Assembly (NCBI RefSeq): GCF_900215325.1
Contig: NZ_OCMS01000001.1
Location: 992,001-1,056,000, forward strand
DNA from: Fibrobacter sp. UWB16
GTDB lineage: Bacteria > Fibrobacterota > Fibrobacteria > Fibrobacterales > Fibrobacteraceae
Length of the DNA: 64,000 bases
Direction: 5' to 3'
The translations under genes were made by a program, and so were the position numbers. Position 1 is the first letter of the stretch. Every line of letters starts with the position of its first letter. Under the pieces are notes generated by a model. It saw only the letters and a list, made by a program, of their open reading frames with translations, was not told where the DNA came from and made no database searches. Shown here piece by piece: positions 34,397 through 43,300 of the stretch.

Positions 34397-35320
34397 ATGT
34401 CTGGAAAAATTCGATTCGCACCGAGCCCCACGGGTTACCTTCACGAAGGCCACTTGCTTTCGGCTCTTTATGTGTGGGCGGCTGCCAAAAAATGGGATTT
34501 AAAAATCCATCTGAGAATCGAAGACCATGACCAGAGTCGCGCGCGCCCCGCTTACATCGCAGGCATCCGAGAAGATTTGGAGTGGCTTGGATTCAAGTAC
34601 GATTCCGAGAGCATACAAAGTGCCCGCGGACCTATCTACGAAGCCGCCCTCCAAAAACTTGTCGACAAGTCGCTCGTTTATCCGTGCTATTGCAGCCGCA
34701 AGCAACTCCTCGCCGAAAATCCGCAAAGCGAAACCGGTGAAATCATTTATCAGGGAAAATGCAAACATCTCGTCATCCTGAGCGAAGCAATTCGTCATCC
34801 TGAACGAAGTGAAGGATCCAGTGAAGTTTTGAGTAGCAACTCAGCGCCGCATAACCTTCGTTTTATCGTCCCCAATAAAGTTATCGACTGGCACGACCTG
34901 CGCCTCGGGGACTTTCACGAGAACCCAAAACTCCAGTGTGGCGACTTCCCGATCCGCGACCGCGACAACCAATGGACCTACCAGTTTGCCGTTTGTGTCG
35001 ACGACATCGACGAGCAAATCACACATATCGTCCGCGGAGAAGATATCCGCAACTCCACAGCCCGCCAAATAGCGCTCATGGAAGCACTTGGCCGCAAAGA
35101 ACGCGCTGTCTACCTGCACCACCCGCTCATCGTGGACGACAACAACAAGAAGCTTTCCAAACGCGAGCTCGCCCATAGCCTGCGCCAAGACAAAGAAGCC
35201 GGCATCACCCCCGAGATGCTCTTCGGACGAGTCTGCCACAAGGCGCATCTGACAGAATCGGACTCCCCGATTACCCTCATTGACGCTATATCCATAATTA
35301 TGGATCAAATTCCAACCTAG
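34397..35320 (+). CDS. gluQ: Glutamyl-Q tRNA(Asp) synthetase, carrying a translated repeat insertion
   Basis: Attaches glutamate to queuosine at position 34 of tRNA-Asp. 307 residues forming the catalytic half of a class I GluRS without the anticodon-binding domain. RFAPSPTGYLHEGHL is the HIGH region, IEDHDQSRARP and YPCYCSRKQLL with the later Cys of YQGKCKH form the zinc site, and KLSKRE is the KMSKS-like loop. Right after the zinc site about 22 residues (126-147, VILSEAIRHPERSEGSSEVL) come from a dispersed DNA repeat and have no place in the family. The frame is kept, so the enzyme may still work. ATG 34397 has no Shine-Dalgarno; TACATT lies 6 nt upstream. Confidence 0.88.
   Translation: MSGKIRFAPSPTGYLHEGHLLSALYVWAAAKKWDLKIHLRIEDHDQSRARPAYIAGIREDLEWLGFKYDSESIQSARGPIYEAALQKLVDKSLVYPCYCSRKQLLAENPQSETGEIIYQGKCKHLVILSEAIRHPERSEGSSEVLSSNSAPHNLRFIVPNKVIDWHDLRLGDFHENPKLQCGDFPIRDRDNQWTYQFAVCVDDIDEQITHIVRGEDIRNSTARQIALMEALGRKERAVYLHHPLIVDDNNKKLSKRELAHSLRQDKEAGITPEMLFGRVCHKAHLTESDSPITLIDAISIIMDQIPT
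34772..34840. repeat. Dispersed repeat inside gluQ, in frame
   Basis: GTCATCCTGAGCGAAGC is followed at once by GTCATCCTGAACGAAG and GGATCCAGTGAAG, i.e. one partial and one full unit of the intergenic repeat family found at 1276, 28918 and 39442. It encodes residues 126-148 of the gluQ product without stop codon or frameshift. Confidence 0.85.
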
Positions 35321-35337
35321 ATAGGTTAAAAAAAATT

Positions 35338-35343
35338 TATATT
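35338..35343 (+). promoter_or_regulatory. TATATT box 6 nt before the 35350 start codon
   Basis: TATATT is followed by CGAGAC and then ATG. A -10 element here would place the transcription start at or within a base of the A of the ATG, giving a leaderless mRNA. No Shine-Dalgarno is present and no good -35 is visible. The same arrangement recurs at several genes in this window. Confidence 0.5.
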
Positions 35344-35349
35344 CGAGAC

Positions 35350-38300
35350 ATGGCATCAACGTCAGTGTCCGCAACCATTGAAAAAATCCGCGAAGAGGCA
35401 GCAGTCTTTGAAAGCAAAGACCGCTTGCTCAATTTTTCTCAAAAGAACAAGTTCCAGTCTCCACTGCTTTTAGGCAACGGCGACCAATTTTTTGAAGCAT
35501 GGCAAAAAGAGCCCACGCCGCGCGCACTTGCCGAGTTTTTCCCCGTATCCTCAAAATACGATGAAGAAAAGCAAGCAGCCGATCTTCAAAAATTCTGCAA
35601 TATTTTAAAGACAAAAGTCGAGGACTTTTGCAATCAGGATTTATACATGGCAACGGGATTCATCAAATGGGGCGAAAAGTCCCTTGCCCCGGCCATCCTC
35701 ATCCCGCTGACCTACGATGCCGAAAACGACACCGTCGCTATTTCCACACGTGCCCCTGTCGAAAACATTGCGCTTCCGATGCTTGATAAAAACATCAAGT
35801 TTCCAAAGGCTTTAGACTTTATCAAGAATGGCACTTTTGGAATTCAGAAATTTTTCGATACGCTCGAAAAAAGAATTGAGCCCAAAACAGATTGGAAGTT
35901 TACACGTAACGGCTATTGCATCACGTTCTACAGCACAAACAAGCTCCTCCTCAAAAAGAAGCTCACAAACGAATGCTGGGCAACAGCCAAAGCAGCAAAC
36001 AACGAATTTTTCATAGCAACGATTGGTAATGACGGATTTTTGCCAAAGCCATCGCTTTTTGAAGAAATCCCCTACGACCACGTTTATAACCCTGCCGATC
36101 ACTTTTTCCCCTACACAACCGATTCGCAGACGAACAAGGCTGTCATTGACGCTCTAGACGGAGATAGCGCCTACGCTATTCAAACGCTCCCAGGAAGCGA
36201 AAAATCTAAAGTCGCTGTCAACATCGTCGCAGACCTTATCCAACAAAAGAAAAAAGTCTGTGTAGTATGCCGCAGGGCCATCACCAAGTTCAACTTTGAA
36301 AACGCCTGGAACCCGCCGTTCCGTTCGTTCCAAGGTCCTGACCGCGATACGCTCAAGACATCGCTCAGCGACACCCGAGCAAAACTCGTCTCGTATTACG
36401 ATGCCGTCAATTTCCCGCTCAAGCCCAGTGGAGTGACGCTCACCGAGCTGCTTGATGAAATTGCAAAATTAAAATCGGTCAAGACAAAGTTTGCAAGCGA
36501 TCTTTTCAAGAACATCGAAGATGTGCGCTATAAAAAGTTCAAGTCCATGCAAACGAGCTTGGAACAAATAGAGCAACTATTCTTCAACGAAAACGGAATC
36601 GAAATTTATAACGCCTTCCAGGGAATCACGCTACCAGCTGTATCGCAAGATCGCAAGACCCAAATTGGCGAAGACCTGGAACAAGCTAAAGCATTAGTCG
36701 AAACCATCAAGCCGTTTGTCGAATGCATGAACAAATCCAAGCTTTACCTCGATGGGATTAAGCTTTCGGATGTTTTTGCACTCGCAAGTGTCTTCAAGAA
36801 AAACTTCGACAACGAGATGCCCGGTTTTGAAGACTGGGACCTGCATTCAAACGGTTGGATAGCCTATCAAGATGACCTGAACGATTTACCGAACGCAGGA
36901 GCTCGCTGGTCAAGCTACCGTCGCAAAGGTTCCGACATTTTCACGGACGAAGCCATCGATGCCAACGTCCTTGCTGCTCGTAAAGAATTTGAAGAAAGCT
37001 TGAGTTCTGCACTCAAGGCACTCTCGGATCATTACCGTAGGCCAAAGCGCATTTTGCTCAGTGTTTTCAAAGACCCTAAGAACATCACCTCCGATGACAT
37101 GCTTATCGAGCAAATCGACAAGCTTATCGAAATGCAGGAATACAGGCGCAAGTACAAAGACTCCTCTGTACTTGCCGCTCGTTTGTTCGGTAGAGACTGG
37201 AAATACGAAAAAACTGACTGGAAGGACTTGGCCGATAAAATCCGCCATTACTACGTCTTCCGAGCACGCATCAAGAATAGCGACCAGCACGACTACCTGC
37301 TTCAGCTTCTCGCCAAGTGGCACCTGTTCAGGCAGCACTTTGAAAAGCTGGACCGCATCTTGGTCAGCGCCGAAGAATTGCAGAAGAAGCTCCAAAGCAT
37401 AAGCAAATCGTTCAACTTGAGCACATCCATGGAAACGCAAAACGTGGATTCATGGCTCGAAAAGATTGAACGCTGGTCCGTATTGTGGAATGCACAGGAC
37501 ATTTACTTGCAGCTCCGCGAGCACATGGAAAACATCAGCGATTCGCCATGCGAAAACCTGGCCCAGTTCGTAAGCGATACCAAGAATGCGAACAAGGATA
37601 TTCCCATGGCATTTGCCCGCGCCTGGACCAACAGCCAAATGCAGGCCGCAACCGCCAAATGCCCTGAACTTTTCAGCCCGTCATCGAAGAATCGAAAGCA
37701 ACAGGGCAAGTTATTCCGAACGCAGCTAGATCAGTTCTGCAACGCAAATTTCCGTGCCGCGCACGAATGCATCAAGGATTCGCCAGCACAGCTCCAGATC
37801 GTTACGTTATCGCAAACATACGACTGTGATTTCGAGTCGTTTGACGCAACGCTATTTTTGGATGCCGATTGCATGACAATTGCCGAAGCCATGCCAGGGA
37901 TTTTAAAGACAAAGAAAGCTATTCTCTTTGGAAACCCATGCGCCCCGGCACTCGAAATGCTACCGACAGACGCATGCAACATGGATATTTCGTCGCAGTC
38001 CATTTTCTTCAAGGACAATGTACTTTCGGCTGCGCTCCGCAAGGGAATCCCGACTCGTGTGATTGGCTACACAGCGCAATACGCAGATCCGTCGTTATTC
38101 AGTTTTGCCAACAGCAAAATCTACAATAACGAAATGGCCCAGTTCCCGAATTCGACATTATCCACAAGCAAAATGCAGACGATTAAAACCGTCCGCGACA
38201 AAGTCTTGTCCATTGCAGAAAAAGCGGTTCAGCACGCGACAAAGAACCCAAGCCAGACTCTTGGAATTGTAGCATCGACCCAAAATCTTTGCAGTGAAAT

Positions 38301-39426
38301 CGAAAACGCCATTCAGGCGCTTTTGCAAAAGAATCCTAGCCTGGTTCCGTTCTTTACGCAAGGGAACCTTTCAAATAAATTCTACATCAAGACCATTGAA
38401 CGCGCTGTAGATCTTTACCGCGATGTCATCTTTGTCTGCGCCGATATCGACTGCATTTCAAGTGTTGCCAGCACCCGCAAGCTTTCAATTTGCACAACGC
38501 TTGCCAAACAAAGCCTTACGCTTTTCATCTCGGACGATGATGCGGACAAGCTTGCAACTGTGAAGCCCAATCTTTTCCAGGAATGGGTCAGTTCTCTAAA
38601 GAGCTCGAAATGTGCAACCGCGAACAACGACGCACCCGAATCCATTCTTGACACACAAATTAAGGAACTGTTTGTAAAGCAAAGCATTCCTTTCAAGGAC
38701 TGCATTTCGACAGGCAACATTCCGGTAGGTCCAGTCGTCATTGACGCAAACAACTCAAAGCGTTTCCTCGCCGTTATCGAAAGCGACTGCAGCAGAGCCC
38801 CTTACAAGGAATCCATCGAAGATCGCGAATACACACGCCCCAATGCACTCTCAAGATTCGGATGGAAGGTCCTTAACATGTGGCTCCCGCTTTGGAATAT
38901 TTCGAATGCCGACGAAAAGGAAAACCTCATCGCCACAATTGCGATCGAACAAAGCGTCGCACCGCCACCGCAAGAAGACATTCCTCTCGATGATGCTGAA
39001 ACAGGCATTTCTGTGAAAATCGAACCGTACTGCGTAAAGCACCCCGCCATTGCAGGGACGGAGAATCAATCCATCTCCGAGCTTCCAAAAGAGGCTCTCA
39101 TCGAGCAGCTGAAGTTCTACATCGACAGCGAATCGCCCATCCACGGCGAGGTCTTATTGCAAAGGATGCTGGAACTGCACCACGTCGAACGCACAAGCGC
39201 AAAGATCAGCGCCGCATTGAACGAAGCCATCAAGCAAGCACTGCACCAGAAGCTGTTCGTCAAAACGGGGCCGTTCTTCTATTCTCTCACAAACAAGAAC
39301 GTCGTGCTGCGCGACCGCTCCAAGAGGCCTGACAGCGAACGCAAGATATCATACATATCGCCCGAAGAACGCGCCCTCCTCAAGCTCGATGACCACAGCA
39401 TCAAGCAGATGCTCGGCGTGCTGTAA
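35350..39426 (+). CDS. Giant DUF4011/SF1-helicase-like protein with eroded ATPase motifs
   Basis: 1358 residues, no signal peptide. The layout follows DUF4011-type SF1 helicases. The N-terminal DUF4011-like region contains SKDRLLNFSQKN (family: LLDLS-x-RN-LLNF). The split helicase core spans about 255-1060. A restriction-endonuclease-like MTES_1575-type segment (AVIESDCSRAPY, then RFGWKVLNMWLPLW) lies at about 1141-1185. A DUF3320-like end (SESPIHGEVLLQRMLEL) starts at about 1260. Motifs are eroded: Walker A is TLPGSEKS (279-286) instead of GPPGTGKS, the DEASQ box is DADCM (838-842), GDPKQLPP is GNPCAPAL (861-868), and the TRA(R/K) box is TTLAK. The Lys of Walker A survives. It is most likely a non-hydrolysing relative kept for binding, since the reading frame of 4 kb is intact. 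It stands alone after gluQ. Confidence 0.75.
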   Translation: MASTSVSATIEKIREEAAVFESKDRLLNFSQKNKFQSPLLLGNGDQFFEAWQKEPTPRALAEFFPVSSKYDEEKQAADLQKFCNILKTKVEDFCNQDLYMATGFIKWGEKSLAPAILIPLTYDAENDTVAISTRAPVENIALPMLDKNIKFPKALDFIKNGTFGIQKFFDTLEKRIEPKTDWKFTRNGYCITFYSTNKLLLKKKLTNECWATAKAANNEFFIATIGNDGFLPKPSLFEEIPYDHVYNPADHFFPYTTDSQTNKAVIDALDGDSAYAIQTLPGSEKSKVAVNIVADLIQQKKKVCVVCRRAITKFNFENAWNPPFRSFQGPDRDTLKTSLSDTRAKLVSYYDAVNFPLKPSGVTLTELLDEIAKLKSVKTKFASDLFKNIEDVRYKKFKSMQTSLEQIEQLFFNENGIEIYNAFQGITLPAVSQDRKTQIGEDLEQAKALVETIKPFVECMNKSKLYLDGIKLSDVFALASVFKKNFDNEMPGFEDWDLHSNGWIAYQDDLNDLPNAGARWSSYRRKGSDIFTDEAIDANVLAARKEFEESLSSALKALSDHYRRPKRILLSVFKDPKNITSDDMLIEQIDKLIEMQEYRRKYKDSSVLAARLFGRDWKYEKTDWKDLADKIRHYYVFRARIKNSDQHDYLLQLLAKWHLFRQHFEKLDRILVSAEELQKKLQSISKSFNLSTSMETQNVDSWLEKIERWSVLWNAQDIYLQLREHMENISDSPCENLAQFVSDTKNANKDIPMAFARAWTNSQMQAATAKCPELFSPSSKNRKQQGKLFRTQLDQFCNANFRAAHECIKDSPAQLQIVTLSQTYDCDFESFDATLFLDADCMTIAEAMPGILKTKKAILFGNPCAPALEMLPTDACNMDISSQSIFFKDNVLSAALRKGIPTRVIGYTAQYADPSLFSFANSKIYNNEMAQFPNSTLSTSKMQTIKTVRDKVLSIAEKAVQHATKNPSQTLGIVASTQNLCSEIENAIQALLQKNPSLVPFFTQGNLSNKFYIKTIERAVDLYRDVIFVCADIDCISSVASTRKLSICTTLAKQSLTLFISDDDADKLATVKPNLFQEWVSSLKSSKCATANNDAPESILDTQIKELFVKQSIPFKDCISTGNIPVGPVVIDANNSKRFLAVIESDCSRAPYKESIEDREYTRPNALSRFGWKVLNMWLPLWNISNADEKENLIATIAIEQSVAPPPQEDIPLDDAETGISVKIEPYCVKHPAIAGTENQSISELPKEALIEQLKFYIDSESPIHGEVLLQRMLELHHVERTSAKISAALNEAIKQALHQKLFVKTGPFFYSLTNKNVVLRDRSKRPDSERKISYISPEERALLKLDDHSIKQMLGVL

Positions 39427-39441
39427 GCGTTAGTATAAAAA

Positions 39442-39487
39442 GTCATTCTGAGCGACAGCCAAGGAGCGAAGAATCCAGTAAAGTCTT
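39442..39487. repeat. Dispersed CATTCTGAG repeat, intergenic copy
   Basis: GTCATTCTGAGCGACAGCC, then GGAGCGAAGAATCCAGTAAAG, directly after the helicase-like gene. Same family as at 28918 and 34772. Confidence 0.82.
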
Positions 39488-39503
39488 GGTCTAAAAACGA
39501 AGC

Positions 39504-39529
39504 AAGAGCAGGCTATTGCCTGCTCTTTG
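39504..39529. terminator. Terminator between convergent genes
   Basis: AAGAGCAGGC and GCCTGCTCTT form a perfect stem with a TATT loop. It lies between the ends of the helicase-like gene (39426) and the SPOR gene (39553). Confidence 0.75.
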
Positions 39530-39552
39530 TGCGTTAAACGCGTTGAATCGCT

Positions 39553-39954
39553 TTATCGAATCTTGACGACAAAGGCGTTGATGTTATAAGCGGAGAGTTC
39601 GCGAGCCTTATCCTCGGCGACCTTGCGCTTTGTCCATCCACCACCGCGAAGCTTGTAGAACGGCGTATCGAAGACAACCTGGATGGTATAACCTGTACTT
39701 GCAGAGAGCTGAGCCTTACGACGCTGAGCGGCGTCAAAGTCACCCACGGCTTCGAACTGGAGCATGTAGAATCCATCGGACTTATCGTTCTTGCCCGTGA
39801 CCTTAGCAGGGACGGCAGAATTACTCGTCGTATCGCGAAGCGAAGCACTGAGCGTCGGCTTGTATTCGTTACCGCGGAAAAGAGAATCCATATCAGTTGG
39901 CGATCCGGCCCAAGCCAAAGCGCATAAAGAAGCTGCAATTAAAAACTTTCGCAT
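39553..39954 (-). CDS. Exported SPOR-domain protein
   Basis: 133 residues. A short signal peptide (MRKFLIAASLCALAWAG) is followed by a linker and a C-terminal SPOR domain (DGFYMLQFEAVGDFDAAQR to the end), the fold that binds denuded peptidoglycan at division sites. Start 39954 is chosen because it gives a proper signal peptide, and TATATT lies 7 nt upstream. A longer frame to 40134 runs into repeat sequence and is rejected. Likely periplasmic, role in cell envelope or division inferred from the domain. Confidence 0.82.
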   Translation of the reverse strand: MRKFLIAASLCALAWAGSPTDMDSLFRGNEYKPTLSASLRDTTSNSAVPAKVTGKNDKSDGFYMLQFEAVGDFDAAQRRKAQLSASTGYTIQVVFDTPFYKLRGGGWTKRKVAEDKARELSAYNINAFVVKIR

Positions 39955-39995
39955 GTGTTGAAATATAGAAATTGATAAAAAAAAAGTGTATGGAG

Positions 39996-40296
39996 ATTCC
40001 CGCTCGGAGGCGGGAATGACATGCAAGGCGAGTGCAGCAAGAATGAGTATACTCATTCTTATTGCCGAGCCGCAGCTGTCATGCCACGAAGTGGAATGAC
40101 AAAGGAGCCGAGTGATGCAGAAACATGCTTGCATGTTTCTATATCCGAGGCGAACAAGTCAGACCCCTTTAGGGGAATGACATGCAAGGGTATCAAGCGA
40201 GAGGTCTCTTGTGATTTCGCATTTGATACCCGCAGCAGTCAGACCTCGAAGAGGAATGACTGTATCGTAGCGGGAATGAAGAAAGCTTGGGTGACA
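39996..40296. repeat. Composite cluster of palindromes ending in GGAATGAC
   Basis: About 300 gene-free bases made almost wholly of nested inverted repeats. Perfect palindromes lie at 40039-40060 (11-bp arms) and 40119-40140 (10-bp arms). A long stem joins GGGTATCAA (40188-40196) with TTGATACCC (40223-40231). GGAATGACATGCAAGG occurs twice (near 40014 and 40174), and GTCAT/GAATGAC ends recur five times. It resembles piled-up insertions of REP-like elements. An open frame of 93 codons across it is repeat-derived and not called. Confidence 0.8.
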
Positions 40297-40304
40297 GAGT
40301 AAAA

Positions 40305-40328
40305 AAAGCCTCCCCGAAGGGAGGCTTT
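40305..40328 (-). terminator. Terminator of the large fibro-slime gene
   Basis: AAAGCCTCCC-CGAA-GGGAGGCTTT hairpin, followed on the minus strand by a run of seven T. It lies 35 bases beyond the stop of the 40363-45213 gene. Confidence 0.88.
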
Positions 40329-40362
40329 CTGAAATTCTAATAAGTGAGTTTTAAGTCACCGA

Positions 40363-43300
40363 TTACTTTTTTCTCTTGGAGCGGACACCCCACATTTCAG
40401 ACTTTTCGTGCTTGTACTTCTTATCGACGTTACCAAGCTTAACGAATGTCTTGATCTTGGAGATGAATGCGCCAGTACCCACAAAGCGAGACTTTGCATT
40501 CTTGTTGTTCCAAACAACGAAGAAGCTTCTACGGACGTCAACGCAGTTCTTACCTTCGAAGTAGTATCTGCCGTGTTCGACCTTGTTCTTTTCGTCATCG
40601 CAGTAGATGCGCTTGTGTTCGCTCAAGACATGAGCACCCAAGTTCGAATAAATGTGAAGATCGTAATCGAGGTACGTATCTTCCTTCTTGACCTTAGCGT
40701 ACTTATCCTTAGAGAGTAATGAGCCCATATCGCTCATGATGAACCAGCCGTTCGGAGCAAAGCCATACTTAGCCATAGCCGGGTCGACAGAGCTCTTAGC
40801 AATCATAGCTTCCATGAACTGACCTTCATCCTTGTTTGCATCAAACGGGATGACTTCGGTCGGCGGGAGCGCAGCGGCTTCAGCCATAGTCAGCGGGACG
40901 AAACCGATACCATCTTTACGAATTCTCTTGACATAGGAATCCACGTCACCCGTAACCTTGACCCACGGAGACGGCAGACGAACTGTTGCATCGTAAGCCG
41001 GAGCGGTATTCCAGCCAACGGTAGCGTCATCAGCAGACCAAGCGTTACGGAGAGAATCAGCAATCTTATAATCGGACTGGTCTTCCATAAAGCCAATGCC
41101 ATCAAGGCCTCTGAAGTGGACATAGTCATTAGCCTGTGGGAAGGTCGTAGACTTGCTGAAGAGCAATGTAAACGTTTCATCAATTTTGTCTGCAAGCGTA
41201 ATGTTCGGTGCAAGCGGAATGAAGTCTACATACTGGGAGTTCTTACCATTGTTGATGTAGTAAGAGAACACATTGTTACCCTCGAGAGAGCCCTGAGCGG
41301 TCTTCTGGACCTTTTCAGAGAACTTGAGCTTCAACTGAGCCAAATCACCGGCAGTACCGTCAGCAATCATTTCAGCGGAGAGGATGATCGGAGCAATACG
41401 GTCATAAATGATGCCTTCATAGTTGGCAGTCACAGGATCCGTTGCGCAAGTCTTACCGTCGTCGTTAAACTTCGGACAGTAGGTAGCCCAGGACTTGACC
41501 GTACCCGTACCAGTCGTCTTCACATTCTTAGAAAGCGTGATATGTTCGCCTTTTTCATCAACGCGGCTAAGAGCAATTCTATTCAAGCAGACATCTTCAT
41601 CAAGACCGAATGCTGCACCGCAAGAAACACCTCTTGCAATATCAGTTTCATCAAAGACTACAGAATCCTTCTTATCGTCGCTCCAATAGACGACAATCTT
41701 ATTCGGGAGAGAGTCCCTGTTGAACTGACGATGGTAGTAAACAACGAGGGAGTCGCCCTTACCATCAAGATACTTCCCAGTCTTTGACAAGAGAGTGTCC
41801 GGCATATTCAATTCAACCTGAGACGGAACACCGTACACGTCAAAGATATCAGCAAACTGCGGAGTCGGAACCGGCGGTTCCTGGAACTGCATGTTCGTGT
41901 AAGAAGCAGACATCAACTTTGTGCTCGGGCCAAGAATCGTAAACGTTGCAGTACCATTACCAGCGTCATCTCTTAAGTAGACCACAGAAGAACGGATGGT
42001 AAATGTAGCACGGCCATTCACGACTTCGGCAGCAGAAATGAGATCGACACCGGTAGAAGACAAGGAAGCACTTCTGAGCAACGAGAAGTTACAATCCGTG
42101 CAAATTGTCGTGTCCGGGTTGAGAGCGACAACGTAGAAGTTGTAAGACTGACCCTTCATACGAATGTAGCTATCAGCATCCTTCGTGATGACCTTGAATG
42201 TAGAGTCAGAATCCACAAACTTGAGCGTCGGCACAAAGAAGTCGACATTTGCAGTACGAGTAGTACCAGAAACACTGATGCTAACAGTTTCGACAGCAGA
42301 CTTCATTTCATCGAACGGAATCGTCACGTAAATCGTATCGACACCGCCATCGCCAATCTTGCGGTTGTCCGTGGGCTTAAACGGAGAGAGAACGCCATTC
42401 TTCAATTCATAGAAGAGGGCCTTATCATTGGTTACGGTCAGCGTGTAAGGAGAACCCTTAGCAGAAGAAAGTTCGAGATTCTTGTCGCAAGCGCCTTCAC
42501 CAGTGCAAGGATCGCTGATAGCGGCGATGTAAAGCGGAACCATCTGGTTGAGAGCGATAGAACCATCGTCAGCCGGATTGGAAGCCATAGCGCGGCCCTT
42601 GAAATCAAAGCCCGGAATATGGTTATCATTGTCATCCACGAATTCTGCACTGCGATCAGCAATACCAATAGAACCCGAAATCTTAACTTCGATAGCTCTG
42701 GTCTGGTTGCCGATATGGATCAAAAGATAGAACTGACCGCCCTTGGCAAAGTAGTTCTTCAAGATATCCTTGTTGATAATCGGTTCACCCGGCTTAGAGA
42801 CATCGATACCACCACCATACTGCTTGGGAGAAGTCTTAAAGTCTTCGGCAGAGACAACCACATCAGCGGGATTAGCACCAGTCTTATCCTTCGTGAATTC
42901 GTAGGTAATCGGCTGCTTAATGTTGGAACCGCAAGTAGAGTCTGCAACAGAGGCGCTCAAAGCAGCAGCGCAAGAACCGTCACCAGATTCGGTATAGCAG
43001 ATGAGGTAATGGTTGTTACCATTTTCAAAGTAGTCAGCCTTATCCTGGTTTGCAAGCGGGTCGATACCGTTCTTCTGTTCGATGAACATGTTCGTCTTGA
43101 TATGGACGTTACTCATCGTCGTACGACGGTCGCAGAAGAAGATGTCAATCGGATAAGTATCGCCAACCTTAGCATCCGGCATGAACTTGTCCAAGTCTAC
43201 GAAGCCCGGAGCAGCCAAGTGCGTACCACCGAGGTCCACAGCCAACTTGTTATTGATAAATACCCAAATATCGTCGTCACCACGGAAGCTGAACTTCAAG

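Noticed and set aside
39955-40134. N-terminal extension of the SPOR protein
   Set aside because: Encoded by repeat DNA; MRKFLIAASLCALAWAG at 39954 is a proper signal peptide.
40021-40302. 93-codon open frame across the palindrome cluster
   Set aside because: Its translation (for example VMPRSGMTKEPSDAE) comes wholly from dispersed repeats.
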